Of a stretch of DNA of 64,000 nt, positions 25,131 to 36,000 are shown one piece after another. A model generated the notes under the pieces. The model was given only the letters and a program-made list of their open reading frames with translations. It searched no databases and was not told where the DNA came from. Source of the stretch: Uloborus plumipes (taxonomy: Eukaryota; Arthropoda; Arachnida; Araneae; Uloboridae); assembly GCA_038373865.1 (NCBI GenBank), contig JAXGGA010005554.1:1-64000 (forward strand). Direction: 5' to 3'. Both the position numbers and the translations under genes were made by a program. Positions within the stretch are counted from its first letter, which is position 1; each line of letters starts with the position of its first letter.

Positions 25131-25739
25131 TGTTTTAAAATTTTCTTCTTTAACTTGTATGTTAGAAAAATTACATGCGTATTATTCTAAAAAAAAAAGA
25201 ATTTCAAAGCAAAATTTTGCTTTATATTATTGCAAAATTAGAAATAAGAAAATGTGTTACTTTGTAATGAAGTTTAAATTCATAAAATTCTAATAAAATA
25301 TGTATTAGTTTGAAAAAAAAAAAGTTTATCTAAGCTTTGTTTTTTTTTTTTCCTTTTTTTTGTAAATCAATTATCGTGTATATAATATTGGTGAAATATT
25401 TAATAACTGTATCATTTACGTAAGAACTTATTGAAATGATATTGAAAGAGAAAAGCTTTAAAATTTAAACTAAAAATAATTAAAAGTTTAAACTTTGAGT
25501 ACATACAGAAATATTTAATTCTATCTTTTAAAGTTTTGTTTCTTTTGATAAAAATACATAATTTAGAAAGAAATCACAATATGCTAGTGTTTCATTTCAT
25601 ATAGCGCTACTCCTGTACAATAAAATACCCAAGTAGCATCAACTCATCGGATTTTGCTCAGCCGATCATCGAACTCCTCGTAAACTGATCCCGTAACACA
25701 CGATGACATCGTTCCGATCAGTATCCGAGCACTGTTTTC

Positions 25740-26160
25740 GATGAGCTACTTTTCATCGGAAAGTGATATCCTTCCGATCAACTTTCCCGATGAAAATAAG
25801 CCGAGCTATATTCCATCGGAAAACAATATCCTTCCGATCAAGTTTTCCGATGAAAATTAGCCGAGTTATATTTCATTGGAAAACTATATCCTTCCGATCA
25901 AATTTCCCGATGAAAATATGCCGAGCTATATTCCACCGGAAAACGATATCCTTCCGAGCAAGTTTCCCGAAGAAAATTAGCCGAGCTATATTTCATCGGA
26001 AAACTATATCGGTTCGATCAAATTTCCCGATGAAAATTAGCCGAGCTGTGTTTCATCGGAAAACTATATACTTCCGATCAAATTTTCCGATGAAAATATG
26101 CCAAGCTACAGATTTCATCGGAAAGGAGTCGTAATGATCAAATTTTCCGAAGAAAATTTT
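25740..26160 (+). repeat. 60-bp tandem repeat, about seven copies
   Basis: Unit with GCCGAGCTATATTTCATCGG, AAAACTATATCCTTCCGATC and AAATTTCCCGATGAAAATTA blocks, period 60. Because 60 is divisible by 3, one frame stays open for 123 codons as a 20-residue repeat (IFHRKTISFRSNFPMKISRA). That is a repeat artefact, not a gene. Confidence 0.9.
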
Positions 26161-26214
26161 CCCAATCTCAAATTTTTATTAAATATGCAGTGTTGGTCTC
26201 ATTAATTGTCGACT

Positions 26215-26462
26215 TGGTGGCGTGGTGGTAGAGCGTCGGCTTTCCGCGTCGATAACCCGGGTTCGATCCTGTAGTTGGCCAGTCGGCGGATTTTCGAGAG
26301 GTGCCTCCATCTGGCGGCAACTGGACGTTAAAATTCTCGTGGTAATGGCATTTCGCCGATTCTGGTGCTACGTGAAAGAGTGGATGCTTAATTGGAGGAT
26401 CGCACTAGGTCTGTAAAAGATTGTGGCTCTACTGCAGCCCCGTTTGAAAAAAAAAAAAAAAG
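26215..26462 (+). mobile_element. tRNA-derived SINE with poly-A tail
   Basis: A-box TGGCGTGGTGGTAGAGCG and B-box GGGTTCGATCC, spaced as in tRNA genes, then a roughly 170-nt body, then a poly-A run at 26447-26461. It interrupts the CATCGG element. No intact cloverleaf closing stem, so a SINE rather than a tRNA gene. Confidence 0.75.
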
Positions 26463-27135
26463 ATAATGATTCAAAACTACACGGCTCGTATATTGATCCA
26501 ACTCTCATCGTATTTTGATCCAAAATTCATCGCCACGGAGCTGCACTGCTCGTATATTGTTCCAACTCTCATCCTATTTTCATCCAAAAATGATCTTTAA
26601 TTCATCGCCACGAGCTACACTGCTCGCTTATTGATCTAAATCACATCATATTTTCATCCAAAATTGACCCTAAATTCATCGGCACGGGACTGCACTGCTC
26701 GTAAATTGCTCCAAATCTCATCGTATTTCGAGCAAAACTCATCGGATTTTGCTGCTCGGATTCTGTTTGGCCGATGAGACATATTGGAGCAATTCCCGAT
26801 GAGAACTCATCTGAATCCGATCATCGGCCGATGAGAATTTCATCGGGTTTCGATGAATGGCCGATGATGAGATTGTGCTGCTGGGGTAGAGGCTTTAAAA
26901 ATTAATTTGAATGTATTTAACATGTTTTTAAAGAAATGATGCGAGAAACAACTTTGATTTCTTGTTTTGAAGCTGCATTACATAAAAATAAGCGAACATG
27001 CAATGTAATTGTAATGCCGGATATCCGCAGGATATCCGGCGGCACAATTCTGGATATCCGGTATCCGACTTGTGATGGACCACCGGATATCCGATATCCG
27101 GCAAAATCACTATGCTGTCCATCCCTACTCTTGAG

Positions 27136-27823
27136 TCTATTTCATGCAGGTCAAAGACTTGAACCAACGGTTGACATTTTAAAATTCGACACAAAATTAA
27201 TTTGAAGGATTGGAGTGTACACCTCAAAGCATTATTTCTAACATTTGATTGCTTTTTTCGATTCCAGTTTGAAACAAAAACCTTTTCGTATACAATCGGA
27301 GTTACACAAACTAAAACTTCTCACAATTCTTACTGATGATTATTCCCACAAAACTGTCAACTAGTAATTTTAAGCAGTTAGTAGATCTCTTCAAACAAAT
27401 AGAAAAGAGTAACTTTGCACATCCCTCCTATGTTCTTTCTGGGAAGAGAAGTGGAGCAAGCAAGCAAGCAGCCCAAGAGAAGAGCAGACAGCTGCTGCAA
27501 TACTTCTCAACCTCAACCCTGCATATGAATTACGAGCATTTTTTCAGCAAATCAAACAACTGAAAGAGAAGATAAAGTATCTGTGTATGTAATACTACAA
27601 TTTTTTTTTAAGAGCTATTAATTTCATATTGTTTGAGAGTTGATTAAAGACAATAATAAATGCAATACGCAATTTAAAGCATAATATACAAAAATAGGAG
27701 GTAATTTTTTTCAATGCATTTCCTTTTTCCTTCCTTAGCTTAAAATTGGAAAAAAAAAAAAAAAAAAAAAAAAACGATGCCTTTTCCATTGATGCACTTT
27801 TAGCATCATAAGTAAAACGTATA
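27136..27823. other. Intergenic with long poly-A run
   Basis: Contains a 26-nt poly-A at about 27748-27773 with no identifiable retroelement body beside it. The plus frame at 27336-27563 has no recognised family motif. Confidence 0.35.
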
Positions 27824-28527
27824 CAGTCGAACCTCGATAACTCGAACCTTGATAACTCGAATTTTTCGATGTCTCGAAGAATTTTTCTTTCCCTTCATGC
27901 ATCCTATATTGTCAATGCTAAAATCACCTTGCTAAGTCGAAAATTTCAGGTTTAAACCCTCGATAACTCGAAATATTTTATTTTTGCTCGGATTCCATTT
28001 TCTCTTTCCTTGTCCCAAAATGTGTATAACCGTGCATGTTTTGTTTCTATTCTATTTTATGGGCAACCAATTCAGATGTCACTTCCGTACCGATTAGAAT
28101 TGCTTTAAGAAAGCTGGGATCGTGAAGAATGAAGAGCATGCCACTGTATGTGACATAAATGATGAAATTGAAAGGATTGTTAAGGAGAGATAGAGGGTGG
28201 TTTTCTTAGCTGATAAATCTCAATGAAATGGAATTTTAAGACGTTCTAAAAGTTGATGAAGAAGTTTGCAGTGTGTGATCAGGAAGGGGGGAAGAACACG
28301 AAATTCTGTCTCAAATTACTGCTGCGATCCAGTTTCTAAAGAGGATGAAGAAGAGAGCTGCAAAACTTACGAAAAACCAGAAAGCAAAGAAGCTTCATCC
28401 GCTACTATTTTTTCACATATACTCGCAGTACTACCTTCCTTCGCCCACTAATCAAGGAATTTCGACAATTCGAATTTTCAATAACTCAAAATTTTTCACT
28501 GCTCCCTTCGAATTCGAAGTTTGACTG
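27824..28527 (+). mobile_element. pogo/Tigger-like element, internally deleted
   Basis: Left end TA|CAGTCGAACCTCGATAACTC; the right end reverse complement is CAGTCAAACTTCGAATTCGA (right TA mutated to CA). Arrays of AACTCGAA lie near both ends. The interior (28200-28450) gives a broken, acidic frame (DEEV..., EDEEES...), reminiscent of pogo-type transposase C-termini. The DDE catalytic core is not present. Confidence 0.55.
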
Positions 28528-28986
28528 CATTTAAAAACAGAAAAGAGAGTAAACAATGCTAAAAAAGCGATTCACGCGTACCCTTGCAAATAGCTTCTCT
28601 TCTTTAACAGCCTTAGCCGATGAATTACAGAAAAATCTTTCGAAAAATCATGCCATTTCTGAGAGTTTTTCATATTCATAGCTTTTTCGGGGGCTTCAAC
28701 ACTAAGAGACTGTTAAGTGCCCTGATTTAGCCATACTCAGTTCGTAAAAACGTCAGCTACTTCAACAAAATGGAACTACAGAAGAACCTCAATAATGCAG
28801 ATTAATAATAAATCCAGAGTACAGATTAACCAAACAAATTGAGCTGGGGTTCATAAGCATATTAATGTACACAGTAAAAAATACACTTTGTTTTCATAAA
28901 ATTGTATAAGAGAAAATATCAAAACACAAATTATGGCTTACTAAAATGCATCATTGCATTAATTTGCCTTTTTTATTTGTTTAGTA

Positions 28987-29194
28987 CTAGTGGATATGCC
29001 TGCTGTCGCGCGGGTTAAAATGCAACATGCGAAAAACAAGAAGTTATTTTTTTGTGATGTTAAAAAAATACATGGTCAGTTAAATCAACATGAAGGACAA
29101 CGTGAAATCAAACTTAAATGTGTTATTTATCTGTGATGATTTTCTAAAAAATTTTGTTTCTACTTTTGAAAAAATAAAAACAGAAGTATTATAT
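28987..29194 (-). mobile_element. Helitron 3' end, copy F (probably split by copy B)
   Basis: Minus strand ends ...CCCGCGCGACAGCAGGCATA then TCCACTAG|T, a Helitron-type GC-rich subterminus with CTAG and a T host base. Its 5' part is probably 30914-31572, beyond the inserted copy B. Confidence 0.5.
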
Positions 29195-29195
29195 A

Positions 29196-30912
29196 CTAGC
29201 AAAAACACCCGGCATTGCCTGCGTCAGTAATAATTTATAGAAACAATTTATACTAACCTTTGGGTTTTTTTCCCGAACTGAAAGAACTCAAAACACACCA
29301 AATTTGCGGTAACTGTTTCGGGATACCTAGGATAATTTTACTCCCCTCCCTACTTTATGAAAATATGCTTAAGTATTATTAAGTCAGTAATTTTTGTCAA
29401 AGAAAAATTGTCATCTAATACTGAGATACTATTGCTGACCATAAAATGACGCTAAAAGGTTTTGAACTCAATGATTTCGAAATTAATAAGGAACATTTGG
29501 CAATTATTTGTGCAAAAACGCAAATTAATGGTAATGTAGTCTTGTTTAAGGGTTTGATTAATTTAGTATGCGGATGCTATGATTAATTTAGTATTCCTTA
29601 CGTTTTGACATAATTTTAAAAAGGTTTTTATTGGATACATACGGAATCGGCCAACAAAAGGAAAAAAAACTGAACGTTTCAAATGTGGGAGTATTATTTC
29701 GATGATTAAGATTTTGCCACAGTCGATGAATATCAGACAATAATCGTTTTATTTTGGTTGCGTAGTGTAAGGGCCATGCTCCACATCAGCGTAAAACGCG
29801 ACCGAAACTGAAGGCAGAAACCGAAAATCCGGGTACTTTCCATAGGAACACCATTGAATCCATTTTACGCTTCTGCCTATTTTTTCTGCTTTACGTCGAT
29901 GTGGAGCATGGCCCTAAGAAATAAAGCATTATTGCGTAGTCTTTGGCACAAAAACTGGCGTTAGTTGAAAAAATCTCCGAGCATCTGTTATTAAAATCTT
30001 GCATTTAGCATTTAGCACCCCAGAGACCCCCGTACCTTCCAATTTGCTTGGATTTACCGGCTATTAAAATCTTGCAACAATTTTGGCAAAATTCCTGTTC
30101 AATTAGATACTAAGTAACTACCCAATTGTAAATACCCCTAAAAGTGCCAAATCAACGAAAACAAATTTGAGAAATGCCGAAAAGTTGTATTTAAAGCTCC
30201 ATCAAATTGGAAAATAATGAACCTAATTCATTTATTAGTTGCCAATCTCATCTAGCGATTACGTTACCGATATTCTAAAACATCTTTACAAAACTCGCGA
30301 AAATAATTGATGCAGTGAACAATTCTTACTAGAGAAAATACTGTAGAATACAATTTAAACTACAAAATAATATTTGCACGTTTCAAAGCACAATAAAAAA
30401 ACATAGCTTACGGATACATATTCTACATATACCTAAGACCACAAAATGTTTTGAATACAAATCATGGTTAGAGCTCGTTAGCGAGCGATGGCGCGAGCGT
30501 TTTCAGTGTCTATGTAAAAGACTGGATATTAACCATGAAGCTGAAAAAAACTTTATTTTCGATTTGGCTTGAGAATAGCCTTGAAAATTTAATGCGAAAA
30601 GCGGAAATGATACACGCAATTCTAGCTATTGACAAGGAGTTGAGATGATGCACTAAATATTGAATTAGTTTGTTGTAAGCCTTTGCGGATTTATGCGAAA
30701 AATGTACCTTAAATTGGAATGAAAAAAGGGCTACCAATCGAACTTTTTAGAATTTCGTTACAAATTATAGCCTATGTGTTATTCTGATGTATAAGTTACA
30801 TTATGGTAAAAGTTTCATTAAAATCCATTCAGTAGTTTTTGCGTGAAAGAGGAGCAAACATCCATACATCCGTCCATCCATACAAACTTTCGCATATATA
30901 ATAGTATTAAGA
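29196..30912 (-). mobile_element. Non-autonomous Helitron, copy B
   Basis: On the minus strand 5' A|TCTTAATACTATTATATATG at 30912 and 3' ...GCCGGGTGTTTTTGCTAG|T at 29196. Colinear with copy A through several blocks (for example AGTAACTGTTT-like, ACTCCCCTCCCTACTTTATG, and GCCTATGTGTTATTCTGATG complements). It lacks copy A's 770-bp insertion and carries a Harbinger MITE that copy A lacks. 1717 bp. Confidence 0.8.
29771..29914. mobile_element. PIF/Harbinger-like MITE, TSD TAA
   Basis: 144 bp with inverted ends GGGCCATGCTCCACATC, flanked by TAA at 29768-29770 and 29915-29917. It lies inside Helitron copy B. Copy A near 22400-22450 shows the corresponding region without it. Confidence 0.8.
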
Positions 30913-30913
30913 T

Positions 30914-31572
30914 TCAAGGGTGAATACTTGCGAAAGACATATTTCTTAACTATTTGAATTAAGAAAAGCCTCAGAAAACCACACGAAGCAAAGACAATAT
31001 CAAACGCAACATTAGCTATCGAGGAGAAGTTGAGACAACACCTCCTAAATAATAAATGCTAACTACGTTTGCCTCAATATGGGAGACATTTGTTCAACAC
31101 TGACAGCCACCTTGTGGCAATCTGATGCTGCCGTTGTTATGGTGATAAATTCAAACAATATAATAATTAAATTTTTTGATTGGTTGATTTTTAGATTTAA
31201 ATTTAGAAATCAACCAATCGTTAATTTGTCTTGAAGAACTCCAATAGATGGCAGTGTACCATGAACCAAGGGAGAAACTTTGCTTTGTGCTAAAAGTCAG
31301 AAAGCAGTAGACATTTCGTATTTAGGAGGCGTTGGTTGAGATGAAGCACTAAATAATTTGAATGGAGGAAAGCCTTTAAAAAATTAGAGATTTCAAGTGG
31401 AAGCTTCAACTAAAATTGGAACAAAAAAGAACTGCCAGTCAGATTTTTTTAAATTGGTCTCTTGATGTGCCCAGTGAGGATACAAAGAAATTTTGAAACT
31501 TTTAGCAAAACCAGACAGGTAGTTTTTGAGTCTATAAAGGACATACATAGGTACATATACATTCATATTTTT
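30914..31572 (-). mobile_element. Helitron 5' portion, probably copy F continued
   Basis: On the minus strand it starts with ATGTATATGTACCTATGTAT then AAAAACTACCTGTCTGGTTTTG, the usual Helitron 5' layout (microsatellite-like start, then AAAACTAC..G). Internal blocks resemble copy B (GCACTAAATAATTTGAATGG vs GCACTAAATATTGAATTAGT). The terminal TC is replaced by a poly-A/T run, so the end is eroded. Confidence 0.45.
31179..31221. repeat. Near-perfect palindrome GATTGGTTGATTT...AAATCAACCAATC
   Basis: About 20-nt arms around a TTTAAATTTA centre with almost no spacer; it could form a cruciform. Probably a MITE relic. Confidence 0.65.
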
Positions 31573-31954
31573 TTTTTTTTTTTTTGTGTTTTAAGCAAAG
31601 TCTTGTTTAATAAGGTCCTCGATAGTGATGCCATATGAAAGAATGGGTGCCAGTTTCGGGGAATGCACTAGGTCTGCTAATGGTTAGTAGCCAACACAGC
31701 CGCATTAAAAGAAAGGTTTAATAGGGTTCAGAACCAGATTAATGAAAGTTTACCGTATAGAGGACCATGTATCAAAATCTAATATACTTCAAAAAAAAAA
31801 AAAAAGAAGGAAAAATACAGGAACTTATTGCTCAATTCCTATTTTTTGAAGCTTAGTTCATTTCCTTATAATGTAAGTACGGGAGAGCCCTGGTAGTCCA
31901 ACAAACTGGAACTAGTGCTGCTACAATACACCATAACCCAGCAGTTGTATAGGG

Positions 31955-32240
31955 GTCATGGTAGCCTGATCGGTAAAACATTGGTCGTAACCGGAGGGTC
32001 CCGGGTTTGATCCTAGCCGATCAAAGATCCACCGTCATTACTAATGGTGGCAGGGCGACGCAAAAAGGGTCATGGTCACAAAGTCTTCCAAGTGAAACGA
32101 TGCCTCTGGGGGTAAAAGACTAGTTGTTTGCTCGGCCCTTGGTCTGGTTCAAAAAAGAACAGAGTGCTCTTCAGGGCCCCATCCTGGTTAAACCACGAGT
32201 TGTGGTAGGTATGGGGGACCCTGGAGTATGAAGTGAAGTA
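31955..32240 (+). mobile_element. tRNA-derived SINE
   Basis: A-box-like TAGCCTGATCGG followed by B-box GGGTTTGATCC, then a body of about 220 nt that is GC-richer than the surroundings. No poly-A tail is clear at its right end. It lies just downstream of the PARN 3' end. Confidence 0.6.
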
Positions 32241-32775
32241 GTTTTATAGTGATACCGAAGACAATCGATTATACAAAGAAAAAAGATATCTCTTGTTTAG
32301 AATAAGCTGCCAAATCACTGATCTAGAAGTTACTGATTAGTTAGAGAATGTTCCTGTCTCCCATTCTGAAGTAGCAAGTGAGCTAGCAATATAGCATTGC
32401 AATATGTAGAACAGACTGAAAATGTAATGCCAAGATATTTTTTTATGAGACATTGAGCATAATATTCCTTCCTCATCAAAAATAACATAACTTTGTCAGG
32501 AAAATCTGACAAATTTCTTTGAAACAGAAATATATTTTCACAAATGTTTTTTCAATGTAAATGGTGTCTTTGAACTCATGCAATTATTACTTCAATGTGT
32601 ACAAAATTACACATGTTGAAAAAGTAGCTTTTTTGTTTTTAGTACATTTATATCTCTCCAATTGTAATTTTTGTAAATTAAATTATTTTGGCTTAAACTG
32701 AATTTGATGTAAGGAAAATTCTGCTGTAATTGATAATGACTTTTTTACAGAGCTCCAAAAAGTTAAAAAGATACA
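32241..32775. other. PARN downstream flank, nothing further recognised
   Basis: AT-rich; short open frames without motifs. The PARN 3'UTR probably lies between 32930 and about 32760. Confidence 0.35.
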
Positions 32776-32781
32776 TTTATT
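32776..32781 (-). terminator. Candidate PARN polyadenylation signal AATAAA
   Basis: A perfect AATAAA on the minus strand, 150 nt past the PARN stop. The region is AT-rich, so such hexamers occur by chance; transcript ends are needed to confirm it. Confidence 0.35.
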
Positions 32782-32930
32782 ACAAATAAGTTCTGATGAT
32801 ATACAAAATGATCTCACGAGAGATTCAAAAAGTTCGTGCAATTTCCTTGTATTCAAATGAGCTGCTGATGATGCTGGATACGCAGAAGTAATTATGAAGC
32901 GATTTAATTTCTTTAGTGGAATTTCCGCCT

Positions 32931-33022
32931 TTACCAATCATTTTCCTCTTCAAATACAGGTGCGGTTGAGGTCACCTCACCATCTTCATTGCAATGTCTT
33001 TGCCTTTTAGCCGAAGGTACAT
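32931..33022 (-). CDS. PARN: PARN terminal coding exon
   Basis: 92 nt ending in TAA. It reads HVPSAKRQRHCNEDGEVTS followed by TAPVFEEENDW and stop. KRQR is a short basic cluster. The last residues (VFEEENDW) resemble the vertebrate PARN terminus (LFEVPDTW), including the terminal tryptophan, which supports this as the true end. Confidence 0.9.
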
Positions 33023-36000
33023 CTGGAAAATTGAACAAATGTCCATATAGGTGAAAATTTGTATTAAGCAATGTTTCAAACTGTATATTTTTTTCAAAAA
33101 GGCAATTTAATACTGCAAGTCGCTTTTAGGATTCAAGTAAATACACCTAGAGCATGAGCAAACTGGAGGAAAACAAAACACAATACAGAATAAAACCAGA
33201 CCCTTACGTGAAGGACTTGCTTTCGATTTCTGAGCATTACTACTTTCAAGGCTTGTGGACACTGAAACAAAACAAAAATACATAAGTAATTTGATTGTAA
33301 GCATTAACTCTTCTTTCAAGGAAACTAACTATACACGAAAACAGTTTGAAAATTTATTTGAAATAATTTTAAGGGAAATTATTATTTTTTTTAGTGTTAT
33401 GTAACAAGATATATTATAACAAAATTGTTCACGTTTTTTATAAACAAGGCTGTGCTTTTGAATTATTTCCCGTACAAATAGATTGACTAAGAGACTAACA
33501 TTTTCCAATCTCAAAACTCAACTTTCCAATTTTCAATTTTTCAATATTTATTTAACTATTTTATTCAAACCACAACATGTCAACTAGCTTTTCACCTCTT
33601 CCAACAAAAATAGGATGTTTTATTTAAAACAATAGTAAATTCCAAGCTAAAAAAATACCTAAATGCATTAACCCTTTAACTGTCAAGTTATTTTGATGAT
33701 TTGGGAGCACAAATTGTCAAATTTTTTTATTGCAAAAATCAAATGGTTAGTACAAAATAAAATATACTTAGCAGTTAAAAATTGATATTTTGAAGCACAT
33801 GGGTAAAATATTTAAAGTTTTGTAGCATATTTGCTTGAGGCGGCTGCCACTCAACATGTCAGTTGTAAAGTTCGCTTCTAGTGGAGCATTATTTTCTAAA
33901 AATGAAAAAAAAAAAAAAAAAAAAAAAAAATATTTTCTAAAAAATAAATAAATGAAGAAAAAATTAAATAAAAAAAAGTGAATACCTTTCAGTAATTACA
34001 GCCGTTTTATATCTCTGATTTAGTGGTTTATCTTTGTCTTGAGTGTTTTGTCTTTGTTTTGTTATGTATTTCTGATTTTACTAAAAATTGTCAGTCTTTT
34101 CCAAAGCTCTAAGCTCTTGCTTAGAGCTTAGTTTGGATTTTAAACATGATCTTTGTGTGTTTTAAAAAGATTTTAATATTATTGGTTATCATCGTTTGGT
34201 GAAGGATAGCATATAAAGGCTCTTGTGCCAGTAAACCCAAAATAACCAAGCAAACGAGTCGGGTTTGACAAAGAGATGAAGCCGAAATAAACGTCTCCCG
34301 ATATATATTCGGGTATAACAATACGATGCACTCAAAAAAAAAAAAAAAATTACCCCGAGTAATACTCAGGCATTACATTTTCGAACACCAGTGCTGTGCC
34401 CAAGATTATCTCGGGCATGACAGTTAAAAGGTTAAATTATCCTAAAAAAGGAAACAGCTGTGCAACAAAAAAGGAAAAAATATACAAACTTTTTGATAAA
34501 ATAAACAAATTTTGGCCTTAAAGGTCTTGCAGAGAAAGAACATTAAAACTATCGCCAAACAAAATGATTAAAACATGGATACCTGAATCATCAGCTTTAT
34601 CTGCTTCATTTTCATCCACTTCGGGTATTAAATCCATTTCCCTAAAATTGTAAAATTAGTTACATAAGTTATTAATTACTAGTAAAATCATTCACTCTTG
34701 CATTACAATAATAATAGTAAGTAAAAATCAATCACATTTACAATGTTTATACTAAATTTGTAAAATAAAAATGATGAAGTGTTGGAGGAGTTCTGAAGGA
34801 GAAAATGAAATTTTGAAGGACACAAATTTAATTTAAATTTGCATTACTTTTAAATGCTAAAAACTATAAGCGAGAATGGCATTTCTTTACAATGCTTCAT
34901 TGCCCTTTTCACAAAAGTGTTTATAGGTCATCTTGGGGGGTTAATATTAGGGGAAGGAATAGGGTTCCAAAGTTTGAAATTCTAAAACCAAACTAAGCGA
35001 TCTTTGATGATGCTAGGAGAAGTCCAGCTCTTTTATGACATCAGGGCAGTGTTCTAGATAGAGTGTGAAATTTTCAGCTCATTTGAAATTACTCAAAAAT
35101 TGTGAGAGCAAAAATGGACCATTCTCATGTAAAAGTATAAAAACTGTAAATATCCGTTTTGAACTTATAATTACAATTTGTTTTCATTCTTTCAAAATTT
35201 TATTTTTTTAATTTTGCACCACTTAAAAAATGGAGCAAAAATGTCAAAGTTGTACTAAACACTGAAGACTCCATGCATTTTGTCTGTAAACAATAGTTAA
35301 GAAGTTAAGGTCATTTCAAGTTAAAAATTAAGAAACATCTTCTATATGGAAAAAAATGCCGGAGATACTGTTCACTAAATTTGATTGCTACATTGGATTA
35401 ATCACTACAGGAAGGTTGTCATACAGAAAGCAAATTAATATAGAGTATATAGGGATAAAGTTGGGGCTTTTCCCACTGGTCCTTATAATGGGACGTTTAT
35501 AATGTGTGGTCGTTATAACAAGTGTCAACTGTAATAGCTTTTTGTATGATCTATCTATATTTAAGAAATGATATAAAAGACCATGAGCATTCAAGAGATT
35601 TTTATGCAAATAAGTGCAAAAAGTTTAATAAAGATAACTACATAAGGGCCCATTCCATTTTGTAATCAAAATGTCTCGCGAAAGGTCTATTTGAGACCTT
35701 TAAGAACCTAAGTAAAACCTTCTGTTAAAAGTGTACCACAAATTTGACCAAGACTTTGGACAGAGAAAAATTTTGCATGGAATAAGGCAAAAGTAACGCA
35801 ACTAAAGAAAGAGAAAAAAATAGAAGAATATTTTAATAGCAATGAAAAAAAAATCAATGACATGATCAGTAAATTATAATGACTAAGAAAAACATCAGGC
35901 CTGGCCTTTGGGGTATCAGATAGGGTTAATTGCCCCCCCCCCCCTCCCTTCTGGCTTTGAGAAAGTGATATACTTCCAAATAAGTAAGCATTGTTTTTGC

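Larger units (their letters stand above)
25628..26886. mobile_element. TA-flanked DNA element built of CATCGG/CCGATG repeats
   Basis: The ends CCCAAGTAGCATCAACTCATC and the reverse complement CCCCAGCAGCACAATCTCATC are flanked by TA (25626-25627 and 26887-26888). Both sides are packed with CATCGG/CCGATGA motifs. The left half holds a 60-bp tandem array and the right half a looser repeat of TCGTATATTGATCCAA-type blocks. A SINE is inserted at about 26215. Confidence 0.6.
19562..27127. mobile_element. Composite hAT element, TSD CTCTTGAG, with many nested insertions
   Basis: The left end TAGGGATGGAC and its exact reverse complement at the right end are flanked by identical 8-bp CTCTTGAG (19554-19561 and 27128-27135). 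Both subterminal regions are rich in GGATATCCGG. The 7.6 kb between them is filled by other elements: Helitrons, satellite, two TA-flanked elements and a SINE, each listed separately. No hAT transposase was recognised, so the original unit was probably non-autonomous. Confidence 0.75.

Noticed and set aside
25763..26134. 123-codon frame with 20-residue repeats
   Set aside because: Produced by a 60-bp tandem repeat whose length is a multiple of three; it lies in a DNA element.
25740..26160. CRISPR-like regular repeats
   Set aside because: No repeat/spacer pattern; units are fully similar 60-bp tandem copies in a eukaryotic element.
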